DNA of 64,000 nucleotides from Desulfobotulus alkaliphilus (GCF_007830435.1 NZ_VLLC01000003.1:116475-180474), one strand, 5' to 3'. Positions 9,257 through 19,119 are shown, counted from the stretch's first letter. Notes: generated by a model from the sequence alone, not told the origin. A program made the numbers and translations.

Positions 9257-9571
9257 GGGGTATCCTGTTATAAGCTCGCACGCAGGCGATGAGAAGTAGG
9301 CTCTCTACTGGAGCATGGGGCGTTTAAGAAATACAATAAAATCTGTAAGTATTTTTCCTTATGGGAGAAAAAAACAAATTTTCCTGTATTGATATATCAG
9401 ATAATAAAAGATGTCAAATCTGCTTTGTTTAAATAAATAAGCTTCTTTTGTAAAAGATGGTGGTTTTTTTCCACTCCTGAACTATAAAATAATAATCGGA
9501 CCAGAAACGCTTCTTACGTTCTGGTCCGATTGTTTTTTTGTCAGGTTATCTGTTTGAAAAACAACTGGTTA
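9257..9571. other. AT-rich intergenic region
   Basis: The 315 bp are low in GC compared with the genes on both sides. They probably hold the promoter of the leftward gene starting at 9256, and they contain the hairpin at 9494-9531. No open frame or repeat of either family is seen here. Confidence 0.6.
9494..9531 (-). terminator. Terminator of the fadL-like gene
   Basis: A perfect 13-bp stem AATCGGACCAGAA/TTCTGGTCCGATT closes a 12-nt loop. T-rich sequence lies on both sides, so it may work in either direction. It lies 40 bp beyond the stop of the leftward gene at 9572. Confidence 0.8.
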
Positions 9572-10939
9572 TCAGAATCGGTAGGTAAAGGTGATTCCGG
9601 CTCCCAAAAGATACCCTTCGGCCTTCGCGTGAACCCGTGTGGGTTCAGGGGAAACCTCTCCTGCAAAAACCTTGTTCAGATTGACCGACTCTCCGCCAAC
9701 AATGCGAGTCTGCTCAATGGCTGTGTACTGGAAAACCGTATCAATGGTGAATCTATCAAAGTTGAAGCCAGCACCAAAGGAATAGGTCTTTTTGTCCGCA
9801 TCCGGCCACATGGTGTCCAAGGTGTCATCGGGGATGGGGGTGGGGTCATAGAAATAGCCCGCTCGCAGGGTGACAAGGTCATTCATGATGTATTCACCAC
9901 CAAAGCGGAGCTGCCTTGTGTTTTCCCAGTTACGAGGGGATGAAATTTCTTTTTTTCCTAGGGCTTCCAGATCAATACCAAGGCTGTTTTGAATGGTTGT
10001 GATGGGTTCTGTCTGGTTTTTGTTGATTGACCACTCAGTCCATACTAAGTCCATCTGTATGGAAAAACGTTCATGGGGGGTATAACGGATACCTGCATGA
10101 ATCTGCTGAGGGTGGTTGTAGTCCAGGGTGGCTTTAGCGACTTTGATACCATTTACATAGGCATCGCCTTCAAAGTCCACGTCTGTTTCACTTCTGTAGG
10201 TAAGTCCCAGGGTAATGGTTTCCACGGGCCTGTACATCATGCCAAGATTAAAGGAGTAGTTGAGTTCATCTTCAAGTTCTATCTTCAGATGTGCACCGTC
10301 CAGAGTGCGGAGCATGTCTGGTACTGGACCCTCGCTGGTTAGATTCTGAGCGCCAACGTAGTATATCTTTTCTGCTGCGGATTTGGTTTGGCCAATGGAT
10401 ACACCAAAACCTAAAGACAGCTTGTCGTTGACTTTATAGGCAAGGCCGGGATTGATCACTTTACGGAAGTAGTAGGAATGGAAGGAGCTGTATGCTGTGG
10501 GGTTGATCCTGGGGTCGCTGGGGAACTCCACCTCAAGGCCAAAGGGAGAATAAATGGCAACACCCATGGCGAGCCTGTCCGAAAGAGGCATGGCAAAACC
10601 TACATGGGGGGCATAAAGATTTTCCGAGGTGTCGGAAAAACGCATAGCTTCATTTTTGCTTCTGGGAAAATCAGGGTTGCTGGACCCTTCTATGTAAAAA
10701 TCCTTTAGCTTGATGGTCGGATCAATCATGTGAAGTCCGCCAGCTATCGTCGGTCTTTTTATCTGGGTAAGACCTGCGACATTATAATAGACTGCAAAGG
10801 GATCATCCGCATAGGCGCTGTAGGCGCCGCCCATGGAAGTTGCCTTGGCTCCTATGCCAAAGGTGTCAACGCAGCCGGCATAGGCCGTACCTGCACCCAG
10901 GGCTAAAGCTGTCGCCAGACAAAGAATCTGCTTTTTCAC
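9572..10939 (-). CDS. FadL/OmpP1/TodX-family outer-membrane transport protein
   Basis: This beta-barrel protein of the long-chain fatty acid/aromatic hydrocarbon uptake family has 455 residues. A signal peptide (KKQILCLATALALGAGTAYA) precedes the mature N-terminus. That N-terminus has the family segment AKATSMGGAYSAYADDPFAVYYN, corresponding to the hatch region around the conserved Asn-Pro/Ala site. Alternating strand-turn sequence follows to the C-terminal aromatic residue (ITFTYRF). The GTG start at 10939 has AAGGAGG five bases upstream; an in-frame ATG further out (10990) lies before the ribosome site. The substrate cannot be deduced. A terminator follows at 9494-9531. Confidence 0.9.
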   Translation of the reverse strand: MKKQILCLATALALGAGTAYAGCVDTFGIGAKATSMGGAYSAYADDPFAVYYNVAGLTQIKRPTIAGGLHMIDPTIKLKDFYIEGSSNPDFPRSKNEAMRFSDTSENLYAPHVGFAMPLSDRLAMGVAIYSPFGLEVEFPSDPRINPTAYSSFHSYYFRKVINPGLAYKVNDKLSLGFGVSIGQTKSAAEKIYYVGAQNLTSEGPVPDMLRTLDGAHLKIELEDELNYSFNLGMMYRPVETITLGLTYRSETDVDFEGDAYVNGIKVAKATLDYNHPQQIHAGIRYTPHERFSIQMDLVWTEWSINKNQTEPITTIQNSLGIDLEALGKKEISSPRNWENTRQLRFGGEYIMNDLVTLRAGYFYDPTPIPDDTLDTMWPDADKKTYSFGAGFNFDRFTIDTVFQYTAIEQTRIVGGESVNLNKVFAGEVSPEPTRVHAKAEGYLLGAGITFTYRF

Positions 10940-11190
10940 GTAGGCCTCCTTGATGATGGTTTTAAAACGATGGTTAGACAAGCAGTACATTAAAAATTTC
11001 GGATTTTAAAAATCACATCCGCCTGTTTTTTGATGGAGCCAATGTCGTGCATGGATTTCTTTTTTAAAACCCGTGTTGGTATGGGCTTATCCGGTTTTTT
11101 GCCTGAAATATGCATTGTGAAAAGCGAACGGTGTTTCAGATTTAGCGGAGACAAGTGGGGAAGTCAAGAAAAAAGGAAGCTGTCAGGATG

Positions 11191-11214
11191 AAAAGGGGGC
11201 ATGCCCCCTTTTTT
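11191..11214. terminator. Bidirectional hairpin terminator
   Basis: AAAAGGGGGCATGCCCCCTT followed by further T is a perfect palindrome with T tracts on both strands. It lies 12 bp beyond the stop codon of the leftward gene at 11226. Confidence 0.8.
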
Positions 11215-11225
11215 CAGATCGTGGT

Positions 11226-12683
11226 TCAGTGGAAAAGGACACAGTTCACAAAGCGGGTTTCAGGGGAGAGGGAGAGATCTCCTCCGCCCTTTACAAGGGC
11301 CAGGATGATTCTGGCAGGCTCCCCGTCTCTGGCAGGAATATGAATAAAATCTGCAATGTATCCGTCAAGATCCGGTGTCCGGGCACTTACTTCCATTTCA
11401 TAGCCATTCCATGAAAGCAGGTGAAGACTGCCCGTGCGGAAGATGCGCAGTCTTTGAAAAAGACCGCCTGCGGCTTCCGCATTGTGAATGGCAAGAAGAT
11501 CTTCACTGTCTCCGGTCGGGCTAAGAATCCGGGTACGGCCGGAAAAATAATAACGGCTTTTTTCATCATGGCGGCTCTGGGTCCGGCTAAAATCCATGGA
11601 TACGGGAATCCCCCCATAGGACTTCCGGCTTTCCCACAGGGTTTCTTCTGTTCCGGAAACCAGAGACAGGGTTCCGTTTTCTGCAATGAAAAGGCGGTCT
11701 CCCGGCATATCTGTCCGGAAACGGACGGGGATGGCATCAAAGAGGTGGTTTTCGGGGTGGGAGCTTTCCCGCAGATCAATGCCTTTTTCCCCAAGAACTG
11801 CTTCCATCACGGGTCCGGAAAAGAGCCTGTCCCGGAAACCCCGCAGGCGGGTCAGTATGACATCCCCTCCCTCGGCGTTGCGGCCCCGGGCAAAAAAACG
11901 GTTTTCCGGACCTGCGGCGACATGGATTGTATTCTTTTCCAGAACCAGCACCCTGGAGCGCATTCTCTCATTGCCGGGATTCACGGCGGTCAGCCAGATT
12001 TCTGCCCGGCCGTTTCTTTTGGTATCCAGCACATGCATCTGCAGGATGTTTTCATGGTGGGGCAGGGAGAAGGAGGCGAGGGTGCTCTGCAGTGCAGCGT
12101 CCATGATGCGCACTTCCCGCCGGTCCGCAAAGACAATTTCCATTTCCCCGTTTCCTGTGAGGTCGCCCTTGTCCATGGCCACCACAGCTCCTTTATGGGG
12201 GCTGCTGATACCCAGAACCTCAAAGGAGGGTTTTGGGTCTGCTGCGGTCTGCGGTTCCGGAATCTGGCTGGCGGACTTTACAGTGGGGGCAGGCCTTGTT
12301 GTCTTCTGTAAAAAAGCAAGCACCTGATCCCCAAAGGCCGTGACTTCGGGAAGGATCTCTGTCTCATCCTTTGTGCTGCGTCTTTGGGATAGGTGAACAT
12401 TGTCTGTTTTTCTGCTGATCAGGGCAAAATCCGTGATCATTGTGCCGCCAAAGGCGGTGATGCGGGTTCGGATTTCAAATGAGGCCTCTTCCGTATTCCG
12501 GGTCAGCCACCCTTCAGCATCCAGTTGGGCATCCAGAAGGGACTGTACGCCGTCGGCCAGAAAGGACAGGTCTTCGGATGCGTGGACGACGGGGGGGAAT
12601 ATGACTACCTTTTCCTTTGCCTGCAGGGGCTGCAGACCTGCAAAGATAAAAAACAGAATGACAAAAAGAACGCGCCGTTGCAT
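11226..12683 (-). CDS. Exported protein with VCBS/FG-GAP-like repeats
   Basis: The 485-residue protein starts at ATG 12683 with AAGGAG seven bases upstream. A hydrophobic signal segment (VLFVILFFIFAGLQPLQA) is followed by an N-terminal domain (about 25-140; KVVIFPPVVHASEDLSFLADG) that recalls periplasmic CsgG/FlgO-like domains. A Pro/Ala linker leads to repeats with Asp/Gly turns such as GDLTGNGEMEIVFADRR and TKRNGRAEIWLT, the pattern of VCBS/FG-GAP beta-propeller blades. Proteins with this architecture recur in deltaproteobacteria without a known role. It is divergent from the porin gene. Confidence 0.75.
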   Translation of the reverse strand: MQRRVLFVILFFIFAGLQPLQAKEKVVIFPPVVHASEDLSFLADGVQSLLDAQLDAEGWLTRNTEEASFEIRTRITAFGGTMITDFALISRKTDNVHLSQRRSTKDETEILPEVTAFGDQVLAFLQKTTRPAPTVKSASQIPEPQTAADPKPSFEVLGISSPHKGAVVAMDKGDLTGNGEMEIVFADRREVRIMDAALQSTLASFSLPHHENILQMHVLDTKRNGRAEIWLTAVNPGNERMRSRVLVLEKNTIHVAAGPENRFFARGRNAEGGDVILTRLRGFRDRLFSGPVMEAVLGEKGIDLRESSHPENHLFDAIPVRFRTDMPGDRLFIAENGTLSLVSGTEETLWESRKSYGGIPVSMDFSRTQSRHDEKSRYYFSGRTRILSPTGDSEDLLAIHNAEAAGGLFQRLRIFRTGSLHLLSWNGYEMEVSARTPDLDGYIADFIHIPARDGEPARIILALVKGGGDLSLSPETRFVNCVLFH

Positions 12684-12849
12684 GGAAAGGCTCCTTAAGG
12701 GTTTGGACGGGATTGGCATGGGGTGACATGTTTTCGTGTACCTGAGAGCAGATTTGTGATTCAGCATTCAAGCTATAAGCAATTTTTTAATGGATGCAAA
12801 GGGAGGATGGTAAAAAAAGGTTAAAATATAATATGGGGAAATTTGCGGG

Positions 12850-12878
12850 TTGACTTTAGGGGTTTGCCTTGCTAAGCA
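12850..12878 (+). promoter_or_regulatory. Possible promoter of the porin gene
   Basis: TTGACT is followed after 17 bases by TAAGCA, within 130 bp of the porin start. The -10 match is weak. Confidence 0.3.
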
Positions 12879-12975
12879 TAATCCTGAATTTTTCCTTTGG
12901 AAGGAGAAGGGTCAGGCCTCCAGAGGAACAGGCTGTATTTTTCTATTTTATAACTAAATAATCAGGAGAATGCCC

Positions 12976-14307
12976 ATGAAAAAGCTGTTTGTTTCCGCCG
13001 TTGCGGGTCTGGCCATGCTTGGTCTTGCCCTTCCGGCATCTGCCTTTGAAAGTGAGTTCGGTGGTTACTGGAGAACCAGAGCCTTTACTCAGGGAGATTT
13101 CGGGGCTGACGGATCCCAGGATCTTTCAAGGGTGGATACCCGTACCCAGTTGAATTACACGGCAAAGTTTTCCGACAACCTCAAGTTTGTAAACGTCTTC
13201 CAGATGAATGCTGTCTGGGGAGATGAAGCAAACCAAAACACTTATGGAAAAGTCGGTGCTAAGGGTAATAATGATGTTCAGGTAAGAAGATCTTATCTGG
13301 ATGCTGGTTTTGGTGACTTTAATGTCAAAATTGGTGTCCAGCCTGCGACAGTTGCAAGAGGATTCCTCTTTGACGATGAAATGGCCGGTGTCAATGTTAC
13401 CTATGCTGGGAGTGGTTTTGACGTTCCAGTTATGTGGGTGAAAGCCGTTGAAGGTGGTCGCGGGAAAGACATGAACAAGCAGGATGTGGATATGCTCATC
13501 GTATCTCCCAACCTTGAAGTGGCTCCCAATATTAATATAAATCCTGTTTTAATGGGCCTGTATTCAGACGATTCTCGGCTTGGATTTAATGAAGAAGGTG
13601 ATTTTTTGCTTAGAGGTAGCAAGCACTATGATAATCCTGGAACAGAGTATTCTTCTGAAATAGCCCTGCTATATCTTGGTATGAATGCGGATATGGACTT
13701 TGGAGTGGGTTCTGCCTGGTTTACTGGTATTTATCAGTTTGGTAGTATGGACTTCTATAAATCAGGTTGGACAGGTGCTACTGAAAGCCATGATGTACGT
13801 GCTTTCCTTGTAGCCTTGGGTGGTGAAGTGAATATTGATCCCTTCAGTATCCATGGCCAAATGTTCTACGCTTCCGGGCAGGATGAGAAAGGTTGGAAAG
13901 ACGGTGATGATATAAATGTTTTCGTGCAGCCCTATGGTCAGTCTTATTACTGGTCTGAAATTATGGGTTTCGGAATCTTTGATAATCAAGCTTCTCACGG
14001 ATCTCCTGCTGATCAGATTGGCAACATAATGGCTGTTAATTTGGGAGCATCTATGTCTCCTATGGAAAGACTTACCGTTACGGCTGACATTTGGTACGCT
14101 GAGTTGGCAGAAGATGCTTATATGGGTACCGTTGATGGTGTTGAAAAATGGGAAAAAGAGCTGGGTACGGAACTGAACCTGAAAGCCACCTATAAACTGA
14201 TGGATAACCTGACCCTGGACGTTGTGGGTGCCTATCTTTTTGCTGGCGATGCTACAGGCAAGGATGACCCCTACCTTGTGGGTACCCGCCTTGCCCTTAG
14301 CTTCTAA
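12976..14307 (+). CDS. Outer-membrane porin-like beta-barrel protein
   Basis: The 443-residue exported protein has a signal peptide (MKKLFVSAVAGLAMLGLALPASA) and a mature sequence of short amphipathic strands, ending in Phe (LALSF), as in outer-membrane barrels. The N-terminal block FESEFGGYWRTRAF plus DTRTQLNYTAKFSDNLKFVN resembles Desulfobacterota porins of about 450 residues. ATG 12976 has AGGAG seven bases upstream. A strong terminator follows. Codon use in the middle (13250-14100) is noticeably richer in A/T than in flanking genes, which may mean high expression or an exchanged surface region. The substrate is unknown. Confidence 0.8.
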   Translation: MKKLFVSAVAGLAMLGLALPASAFESEFGGYWRTRAFTQGDFGADGSQDLSRVDTRTQLNYTAKFSDNLKFVNVFQMNAVWGDEANQNTYGKVGAKGNNDVQVRRSYLDAGFGDFNVKIGVQPATVARGFLFDDEMAGVNVTYAGSGFDVPVMWVKAVEGGRGKDMNKQDVDMLIVSPNLEVAPNININPVLMGLYSDDSRLGFNEEGDFLLRGSKHYDNPGTEYSSEIALLYLGMNADMDFGVGSAWFTGIYQFGSMDFYKSGWTGATESHDVRAFLVALGGEVNIDPFSIHGQMFYASGQDEKGWKDGDDINVFVQPYGQSYYWSEIMGFGIFDNQASHGSPADQIGNIMAVNLGASMSPMERLTVTADIWYAELAEDAYMGTVDGVEKWEKELGTELNLKATYKLMDNLTLDVVGAYLFAGDATGKDDPYLVGTRLALSF

Positions 14308-14352
14308 TCTGACTTTCTCTTCCTGAAAGAGGAATACAGAGTGTAAAATGAG

Positions 14353-14384
14353 CCCCGGGAGACAAAGGTCTTCCGGGGTTTTTT
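14353..14384 (+). terminator. Terminator of the porin gene
   Basis: CCCCGGGAGAC pairs with GTCTTCCGGGG around an AAAG loop and is followed by six T. Confidence 0.9.
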
Positions 14385-14413
14385 GGCTTTATGGGACCAC
14401 GATAAGACTGGGG

Positions 14414-14528
14414 CAACGGGCAGTCCCATCAAAGGGCAGGGCGCAAGGCCTGCCCTTAACGTTTGGTTTTTACGGCCCTGTTTTGTAGGGGCACCCTTTA
14501 CGGGTGCCCGCACCGGGACTGCCCGTTG
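14414..14528 (-). repeat. Family B core inside 14-bp perfect inverted repeats (copy B2)
   Basis: The family B hairpin pair (GGGCAGG...CCTGCCC and GGGGCACC...GGTGCCC) in inverse orientation is bounded by CAACGGGCAGTCCC (14414-14427) and its exact complement GGGACTGCCCGTTG (14515-14528). The CTGATTAC ends of other copies are absent. Confidence 0.75.
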
Positions 14529-14612
14529 ATGTGTCAATGATCCTCTCTGCAAATACAGCTTTCATCTGCAAGACTTAAAAATACCATCACTTGTCTCTGG
14601 TGATTCTCCCAT

Positions 14613-14650
14613 AAAAAAGGGTTCCGGAATGAAAAAAAATTCCGGAACCC
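14613..14650 (-). terminator. Terminator of gatB
   Basis: GGGTTCCGGAAT pairs with ATTCCGGAACCC around an A-rich loop. On the minus strand it is followed by six T. It lies 29 bp beyond the gatB stop. Confidence 0.88.
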
Positions 14651-14678
14651 ATATCTGTATGTTTTATGATAAGGCTTT

Positions 14679-16112
14679 TTATCCCAGCATACGCTGCAGC
14701 AGCTCCGTTACCACTTTCGGGTTGGCCTGACCCCTTGTGGCCTTCATGACCTTGCCCATGAAAAAGGACATGAGCTTGGTTTTGCCGCCTTTATAGGCTT
14801 CCACCTCTGCGGGGTTTTCTTCCAGCACCTTCTGCACAGCCGCTTCCAGCTCGGATGAGTCCGACACCTGTGAAAGCCCCTTTTCCCTGATGATCACCTC
14901 TGCGGGCCTGCCGCTTTTCGCCATATCCTCAAAGACTTCCCTTGCAATTTTATCATTGATATCTCCCTTTTCCAGAAGCTGCAGCAGTTCTCCAAGGGCT
15001 TTAGCGGATACGGGAGTCTTTTCAATGGAAAGCCCCCTGGCATTGAGAAGTCCCAGCAGGTGCACCGCTACCCAGCTGGTGCAGCGGCGGACATTGCTGC
15101 ATTTTTCAAGGCAGGCTTCAAAGTAGTCCGCCAGTTCACGGGAAGCGGTGAGTGTGGCAGCATCGTCGCCTTTCAGGCCAAGACTTTCCATAAAGCGGGC
15201 CTTGCGGATTTCCGGTAGTTCGGGAAGGTTTTTTTTGAGCTCTTCTATCCAGTCTTCATCCAGTACCAGAGGCACAAGATCCGGATCCGGGAAATAACGG
15301 TAGTCGTGGGCTTCTTCCTTGCTGCGCATGGAAAAACTCTGATTTTTCACACTGTCCCAGAGTCTGGTTTCCTGAATGATTTTACCGCCGCTGCGCAGAA
15401 TGCTTTCCTGACGTTTGATTTCATAGTGAATGGCTTTTTCAATATAGCGGAAGGAGTTGAGGTTTTTCAGCTCCGTCCGGGTTCCCAGCTTTGTTTCTCC
15501 CTTTGGCCGGAGGGACACGTTGGCGTCACAGCGGAAGCTTCCCTCTTCCATGTTGCCGTCGCAGACATCCAGATAGCGGACAATGGCATGGAGCTGGCGC
15601 AGATAGGCCACGGCTTCGGCAGGGGAAGACATGTCCGGTTCACTGACCACCTCGATGAGGGGAGTGCCTGCCCGGTTCAGGTCCACAAGGCTTACCGGAC
15701 GAAAGGGGTCGTGGCTGGATTTGCCCGCATCTTCTTCCATGTGAATGCGGGTGATGCCGATGCGTTTTTTTTCAGGTCTGCCTTCCACCTCAATGTCCAG
15801 CCAGCCGTGCTCGCCGATGGGCATGGCAAACTGGGAAATCTGGTAGGCCTTGGGAAGGTCCGGATAAAAATAGTTTTTCCGGTCAAAACGGCTTTCTCTG
15901 TTCAGGGTGCAGTTGGTGGCCAGCACGGCTTTGGCGGCCATTTCAGCGGCTTTTTTGTTGAGTACGGGAAGGCTGCCGGGAAGGGCCAGACACACGGGGC
16001 AGGTATGGGCATTGGGACCGGCACCGAAGGCTGTGGAGCAGCTGCAGAATATTTTACTTGCGGTCTTGAGCTGCACATGTACCTCAAGACCGATGACCGT
16101 TTCAAAATCCAT
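14679..16112 (-). CDS. gatB: Aspartyl/glutamyl-tRNA(Asn/Gln) amidotransferase subunit B
   Basis: GatB carries the kinase-like active site of the GatCAB complex, which converts mischarged Glu-tRNA(Gln) or Asp-tRNA(Asn) to the amide form. The 477 residues begin [15 protein letters not shown]. They contain the GatB cradle motifs ([64 protein letters not shown]) and the helical/YqeY-like tail ending [14 protein letters not shown] 16112 is preceded by GAGGA; an extension to 16190 is not conserved. gatA and gatC are not adjacent, so the complex is encoded at split loci here. It has its own terminator. Confidence 0.96.
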   Translation of the reverse strand: MDFETVIGLEVHVQLKTASKIFCSCSTAFGAGPNAHTCPVCLALPGSLPVLNKKAAEMAAKAVLATNCTLNRESRFDRKNYFYPDLPKAYQISQFAMPIGEHGWLDIEVEGRPEKKRIGITRIHMEEDAGKSSHDPFRPVSLVDLNRAGTPLIEVVSEPDMSSPAEAVAYLRQLHAIVRYLDVCDGNMEEGSFRCDANVSLRPKGETKLGTRTELKNLNSFRYIEKAIHYEIKRQESILRSGGKIIQETRLWDSVKNQSFSMRSKEEAHDYRYFPDPDLVPLVLDEDWIEELKKNLPELPEIRKARFMESLGLKGDDAATLTASRELADYFEACLEKCSNVRRCTSWVAVHLLGLLNARGLSIEKTPVSAKALGELLQLLEKGDINDKIAREVFEDMAKSGRPAEVIIREKGLSQVSDSSELEAAVQKVLEENPAEVEAYKGGKTKLMSFFMGKVMKATRGQANPKVVTELLQRMLG

Positions 16113-16326
16113 GGAAATATCCTCATTTGGGGTAAGCTGTGTATATCCAGTCAGGAAAGAAAAATTAGTATGCAGAAGCCTTTGTGTCAATCTTCTTGCG
16201 TGCTTCAGGCTGAGAAAGCCCTTCTTTTATCCTTTACATGCCGGGTAAAAAATCGGAAAAGAACCCCTGTGGTGTAGATGTCCGCAAGGGTATTTCCGGC
16301 TGAATGCTTTCTTAAGGAGGATATTT

Positions 16327-16515
16327 GTGGCTTTTTTTCTCTGTGTCATTGGTATGGTCATGATTGTGGAAGGCATTCCCTACTTCGCTTTTCCGGATAA
16401 GATGAAGGCCATGATGGCGGAGATTCTCAGGCTTCCTTCGGCAAGGCTGCGGCGTTTCGGCTTTGTTCTCATGATGGCAGGGCTGGCTCTGGTTTATCTT
16501 GGTCGGGGGGCTTAG
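16327..16515 (+). CDS. DUF2065-type small membrane protein
   Basis: The 62-residue protein has two membrane helices: FFLCVIGMVMIVEGIPYFAF at the N-terminus and a second near residues 43-59. A central basic loop (LPSARLRRFG) joins them. Length and the GIPYFAFPDKMK segment match the DUF2065 family of unknown function. GTG 16327 has AAGGAGG at ideal spacing. It lies 49 bp ahead of queA and is probably in its operon. Confidence 0.85.
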   Translation: MAFFLCVIGMVMIVEGIPYFAFPDKMKAMMAEILRLPSARLRRFGFVLMMAGLALVYLGRGA

Positions 16516-16564
16516 TGCTTATTAAATACGCAGAGGACCTGTTTTTTGTTTGAAAGGGTTTTTC

Positions 16565-17623
16565 ATGTTCAGCCTCTCGGATTATGGCTATGATCTGCCT
16601 GCGGAACTGATAGCGGACCGCCCGGTTCCGGAGCGGGATACTTCCCGTCTTCTGGTGCTGGATCGCAGGAAGGGTGATGTGGCGCACCGCCATTTCAAAG
16701 ATATAAAAAACATATTTCAGCCCGGAGATCTTCTTGTTGTCAATGATACCCGTGTGATACCGGCCCGTCTCCATGGCGTGAAAGCCACGGGTGGCAGGGT
16801 GGAAATTCTGCTGCTGGATTATGTGGGGGGCTGTCTTTGCCTTGAAAGGGAAGGGGTTTTTCAGTGCTCCTGTCTGGTGAAGGCATCCAAAAGACCGGCT
16901 GTGGGCAGTGAGCTTTTCATAGGGGACCGCATACGGGTCCGGGTGGAGTCCCTTGAAAGGGATGGCTCGGCCATCCTTTCCTTTCATACGGAAGATCCCA
17001 TGCCCCATGCCCTTTTGGATGCGGGCAGCCTGCCCCTGCCGCCCTATATTGAAAGAAAAGAGGAAAATCCTGACGATGCTATCCATTACCAGACCGTATA
17101 TGCCAGCAGACAAGGGGCTGTGGCTGCGCCGACGGCAGGGCTGCACTTTACCGACGCCCTGCTTGGGGAGCTGCGGACAAAGGGTGTGGAGTTGCGGCAT
17201 CTGACCCTGCATGTGGGGTATGGCACCTTTGCCCCGGTGCGGGTGGAGGATATACGCAGCCACAGCATGCACAGCGAGCGTTTTGAGATCAGTGAAGAAA
17301 CAGCGGAGGCCATTTACAGGGCAAAGGCCGAAAAAAGGCGTGTGATTGCCGTGGGCACCACCTGTGTGCGGACCCTGGAATATGCGGCCATTCAGGAGGG
17401 CGGGCTGAAGCCGGGGGCGGGTTTTTGTGATCTTTTTATTTATCCGGGCTTTGAGTTCCGGGTGGTGGATGCCATGCTCACCAATTTCCATCTGCCGGAA
17501 ACAACGCTGATGATGCTGGTCTCCGCCTTCGGAGGCTATGATCATATCAGAAAGGCCTATCAGGAAGCCATCGCCGAAAGGTACCGTTTTTTCAGCTATG
17601 GGGATGCCATGCTGATGCTTTGA
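16565..17623 (+). CDS. queA: S-adenosylmethionine:tRNA ribosyltransferase-isomerase
   Basis: QueA transfers and isomerises the ribosyl group of SAM onto preQ1-modified tRNA to form epoxyqueuosine. The 352 residues contain the family blocks: DYGYDLPAELIADRPVPERD, VVNDTRVIPARL, PTAGLHFT and LHVGYGTFAPVRVEDI. The C-terminal LTNFHLPETTLMMLVSAF completes the match. ATG 16565 is chosen with a GAAAGGG site upstream. With tgt 342 bp downstream it forms a queuosine-modification locus interrupted by a family B repeat. Confidence 0.97.
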   Translation: MFSLSDYGYDLPAELIADRPVPERDTSRLLVLDRRKGDVAHRHFKDIKNIFQPGDLLVVNDTRVIPARLHGVKATGGRVEILLLDYVGGCLCLEREGVFQCSCLVKASKRPAVGSELFIGDRIRVRVESLERDGSAILSFHTEDPMPHALLDAGSLPLPPYIERKEENPDDAIHYQTVYASRQGAVAAPTAGLHFTDALLGELRTKGVELRHLTLHVGYGTFAPVRVEDIRSHSMHSERFEISEETAEAIYRAKAEKRRVIAVGTTCVRTLEYAAIQEGGLKPGAGFCDLFIYPGFEFRVVDAMLTNFHLPETTLMMLVSAFGGYDHIRKAYQEAIAERYRFFSYGDAMLML

Positions 17624-17660
17624 TTCCTGTGGGGTTTGTAGCTGTTTTGCATATTTTTTT

Positions 17661-17884
17661 CTGGTTAACACTCTCTTTCAGCCATAGGAATTTTAAGCCA
17701 TTGAAATTACATGACCAGATTTTACGATTGTTGGCGGGCACCCGTAAAGGGTGCCCCTACAAAACAGGGGCCGTAAAAACCAAGCGTTAAGGGCAGGCCT
17801 TGCGCCTGCCCGTATTAAAGCCTGCACCATAGGCCTGGCAATAACCTGACCAGCAAGCTGTGGCTGAGTCAGGGTAGTAATCAG
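17661..17884 (+). repeat. Family B repeat (copy B3)
   Basis: Its ends are CTGGTTAACACTCTCTTTCA and CTGAGTCAGGGTAGTAATCAG, which are imperfect inverted repeats of each other. It contains GGGCACCCGTAAAGGGTGCC and the GGGCAGGCC/GGCCTGCCC-type hairpin. Flanks (ATATTTTTTT and AAATGAAAAG) are not an obvious duplication, so the copy is probably old. It separates queA from tgt. Confidence 0.85.
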
Positions 17885-17965
17885 AAATGAAAAGGGCAGG
17901 AAATAATGAGGTATGTCTGTAACCGTTTTTCCCTTTGAACCTGTTGAAAAGAAATTATAAATACC

Positions 17966-19087
17966 ATGCTCACCTTTAAACTGGAAAACCGCTCTTCAGA
18001 CTCTTCGGCCAGGGCCGGGAGTATCCATACGGCCCATGGAGAAATACAAACCCCCATTTTTATGCCCGTGGGCACCCTTGGTACGGTCAAGGGCCTGACT
18101 CCCGAAGACCTTCTGGACTGCGGCAGCCAGATTATTCTGGGCAATACCTACCATCTCTACCTGAGGCCGGGGGCGGAGCTTCTTTCCCGTTTTGGCGGTC
18201 TGCATTCTTTCATGCACTGGGATAAGCCTCTCCTCACGGATTCCGGCGGATTTCAGGTTTTTTCCCTGGCGGCCCTTTCTAAAATCACGGATGAGGGGTA
18301 TCGTTTTCAGTCCCACATCGATGGCTCCTCTCATCTTTTCACCCCGGAATCCGTGGTGGCCATGCAGGATGTCATCGGCTCTGATATCATGATGTGTCTG
18401 GATCAGTGCATCCCCTATCCTGCCGACCGGATTCTGGCAGAAAAGGCCCTTGAGCGCACCACCCTCTGGGCCCGGCGCTGCAGAAAGACCTGGCAGGAGG
18501 AAACGGGATGCAGAAACAGCCTCTTCGGCATTGTGCAGGGGGGGATGTTCACGGATCTGAGAAAGCGCTCAGCGGAAGAACTTGTGGCCCTTGATTTTCC
18601 GGGATATGCCATTGGTGGCTTAAGTGTGGGGGAGCCTGCGGAGCTGATGTATGAAATGGGGGCTTTCACCCTGCCCCTGCTGCCGGAAAACAGGCCCCGT
18701 TATATCATGGGCGTTGGCACTCCTGAAAATCTTGTGGAACTGGTTTCCCATGGTGCGGATATGTTCGACTGCGTGATGCCCAGCCGCAATGCAAGAAACG
18801 GCAAGCTTTTTACCCGTTATGGTGATATCAATATTGCCAACAGCCGTTTCCGCATGGATGAAAAGCCTCTGGATGAGACCTGCACCTGCTACACCTGCCG
18901 TCATTATTCCAGGGCCTATCTCCGGCATCTTTATAAAAGCAGGGAGCTTCTGGCCTACCGCCTGAATACCCTGCACAATATTCATTATTATCTGGATCTG
19001 ATGCGATGCATGCGTGCGGCCATTCTTGGGGACAGATTTGCCGCTTTCCGCAGAATTTTTACGGAAGAACGGGCCCGGGGCCTCTAA
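17966..19087 (+). CDS. tgt: tRNA-guanine transglycosylase (queuine/preQ1)
   Basis: Tgt exchanges the wobble guanine of tRNAs for Asp, Asn, His and Tyr with preQ1. The 373-residue TIM-barrel protein has the nucleophile/base-binding segment DSGGFQVFSL, MCLDQC, the GIVQGG loop, the catalytic Asp in DCVMPSRNARNG, and the zinc site CTCYTC...H near the C-terminus. The start ATG 17966 has only a weak ribosome site but matches the conserved N-terminus (FKLENRS...ARAG). It acts before QueA in the same pathway. Confidence 0.97.
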   Translation: MLTFKLENRSSDSSARAGSIHTAHGEIQTPIFMPVGTLGTVKGLTPEDLLDCGSQIILGNTYHLYLRPGAELLSRFGGLHSFMHWDKPLLTDSGGFQVFSLAALSKITDEGYRFQSHIDGSSHLFTPESVVAMQDVIGSDIMMCLDQCIPYPADRILAEKALERTTLWARRCRKTWQEETGCRNSLFGIVQGGMFTDLRKRSAEELVALDFPGYAIGGLSVGEPAELMYEMGAFTLPLLPENRPRYIMGVGTPENLVELVSHGADMFDCVMPSRNARNGKLFTRYGDINIANSRFRMDEKPLDETCTCYTCRHYSRAYLRHLYKSRELLAYRLNTLHNIHYYLDLMRCMRAAILGDRFAAFRRIFTEERARGL

Positions 19088-19119
19088 ATGACTTTAACCC
19101 GATCACGAAAGGAAGGGAC

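Noticed and set aside
15306..16277. Rightward 323-codon open frame opposite gatB
   Set aside because: gatB motifs are complete on the other strand. The frame is a shadow without ribosome site.
17641..17965. preQ1 riboswitch between queA and tgt
   Set aside because: The gap is a family B repeat. No preQ1 aptamer pattern is seen near the tgt start.
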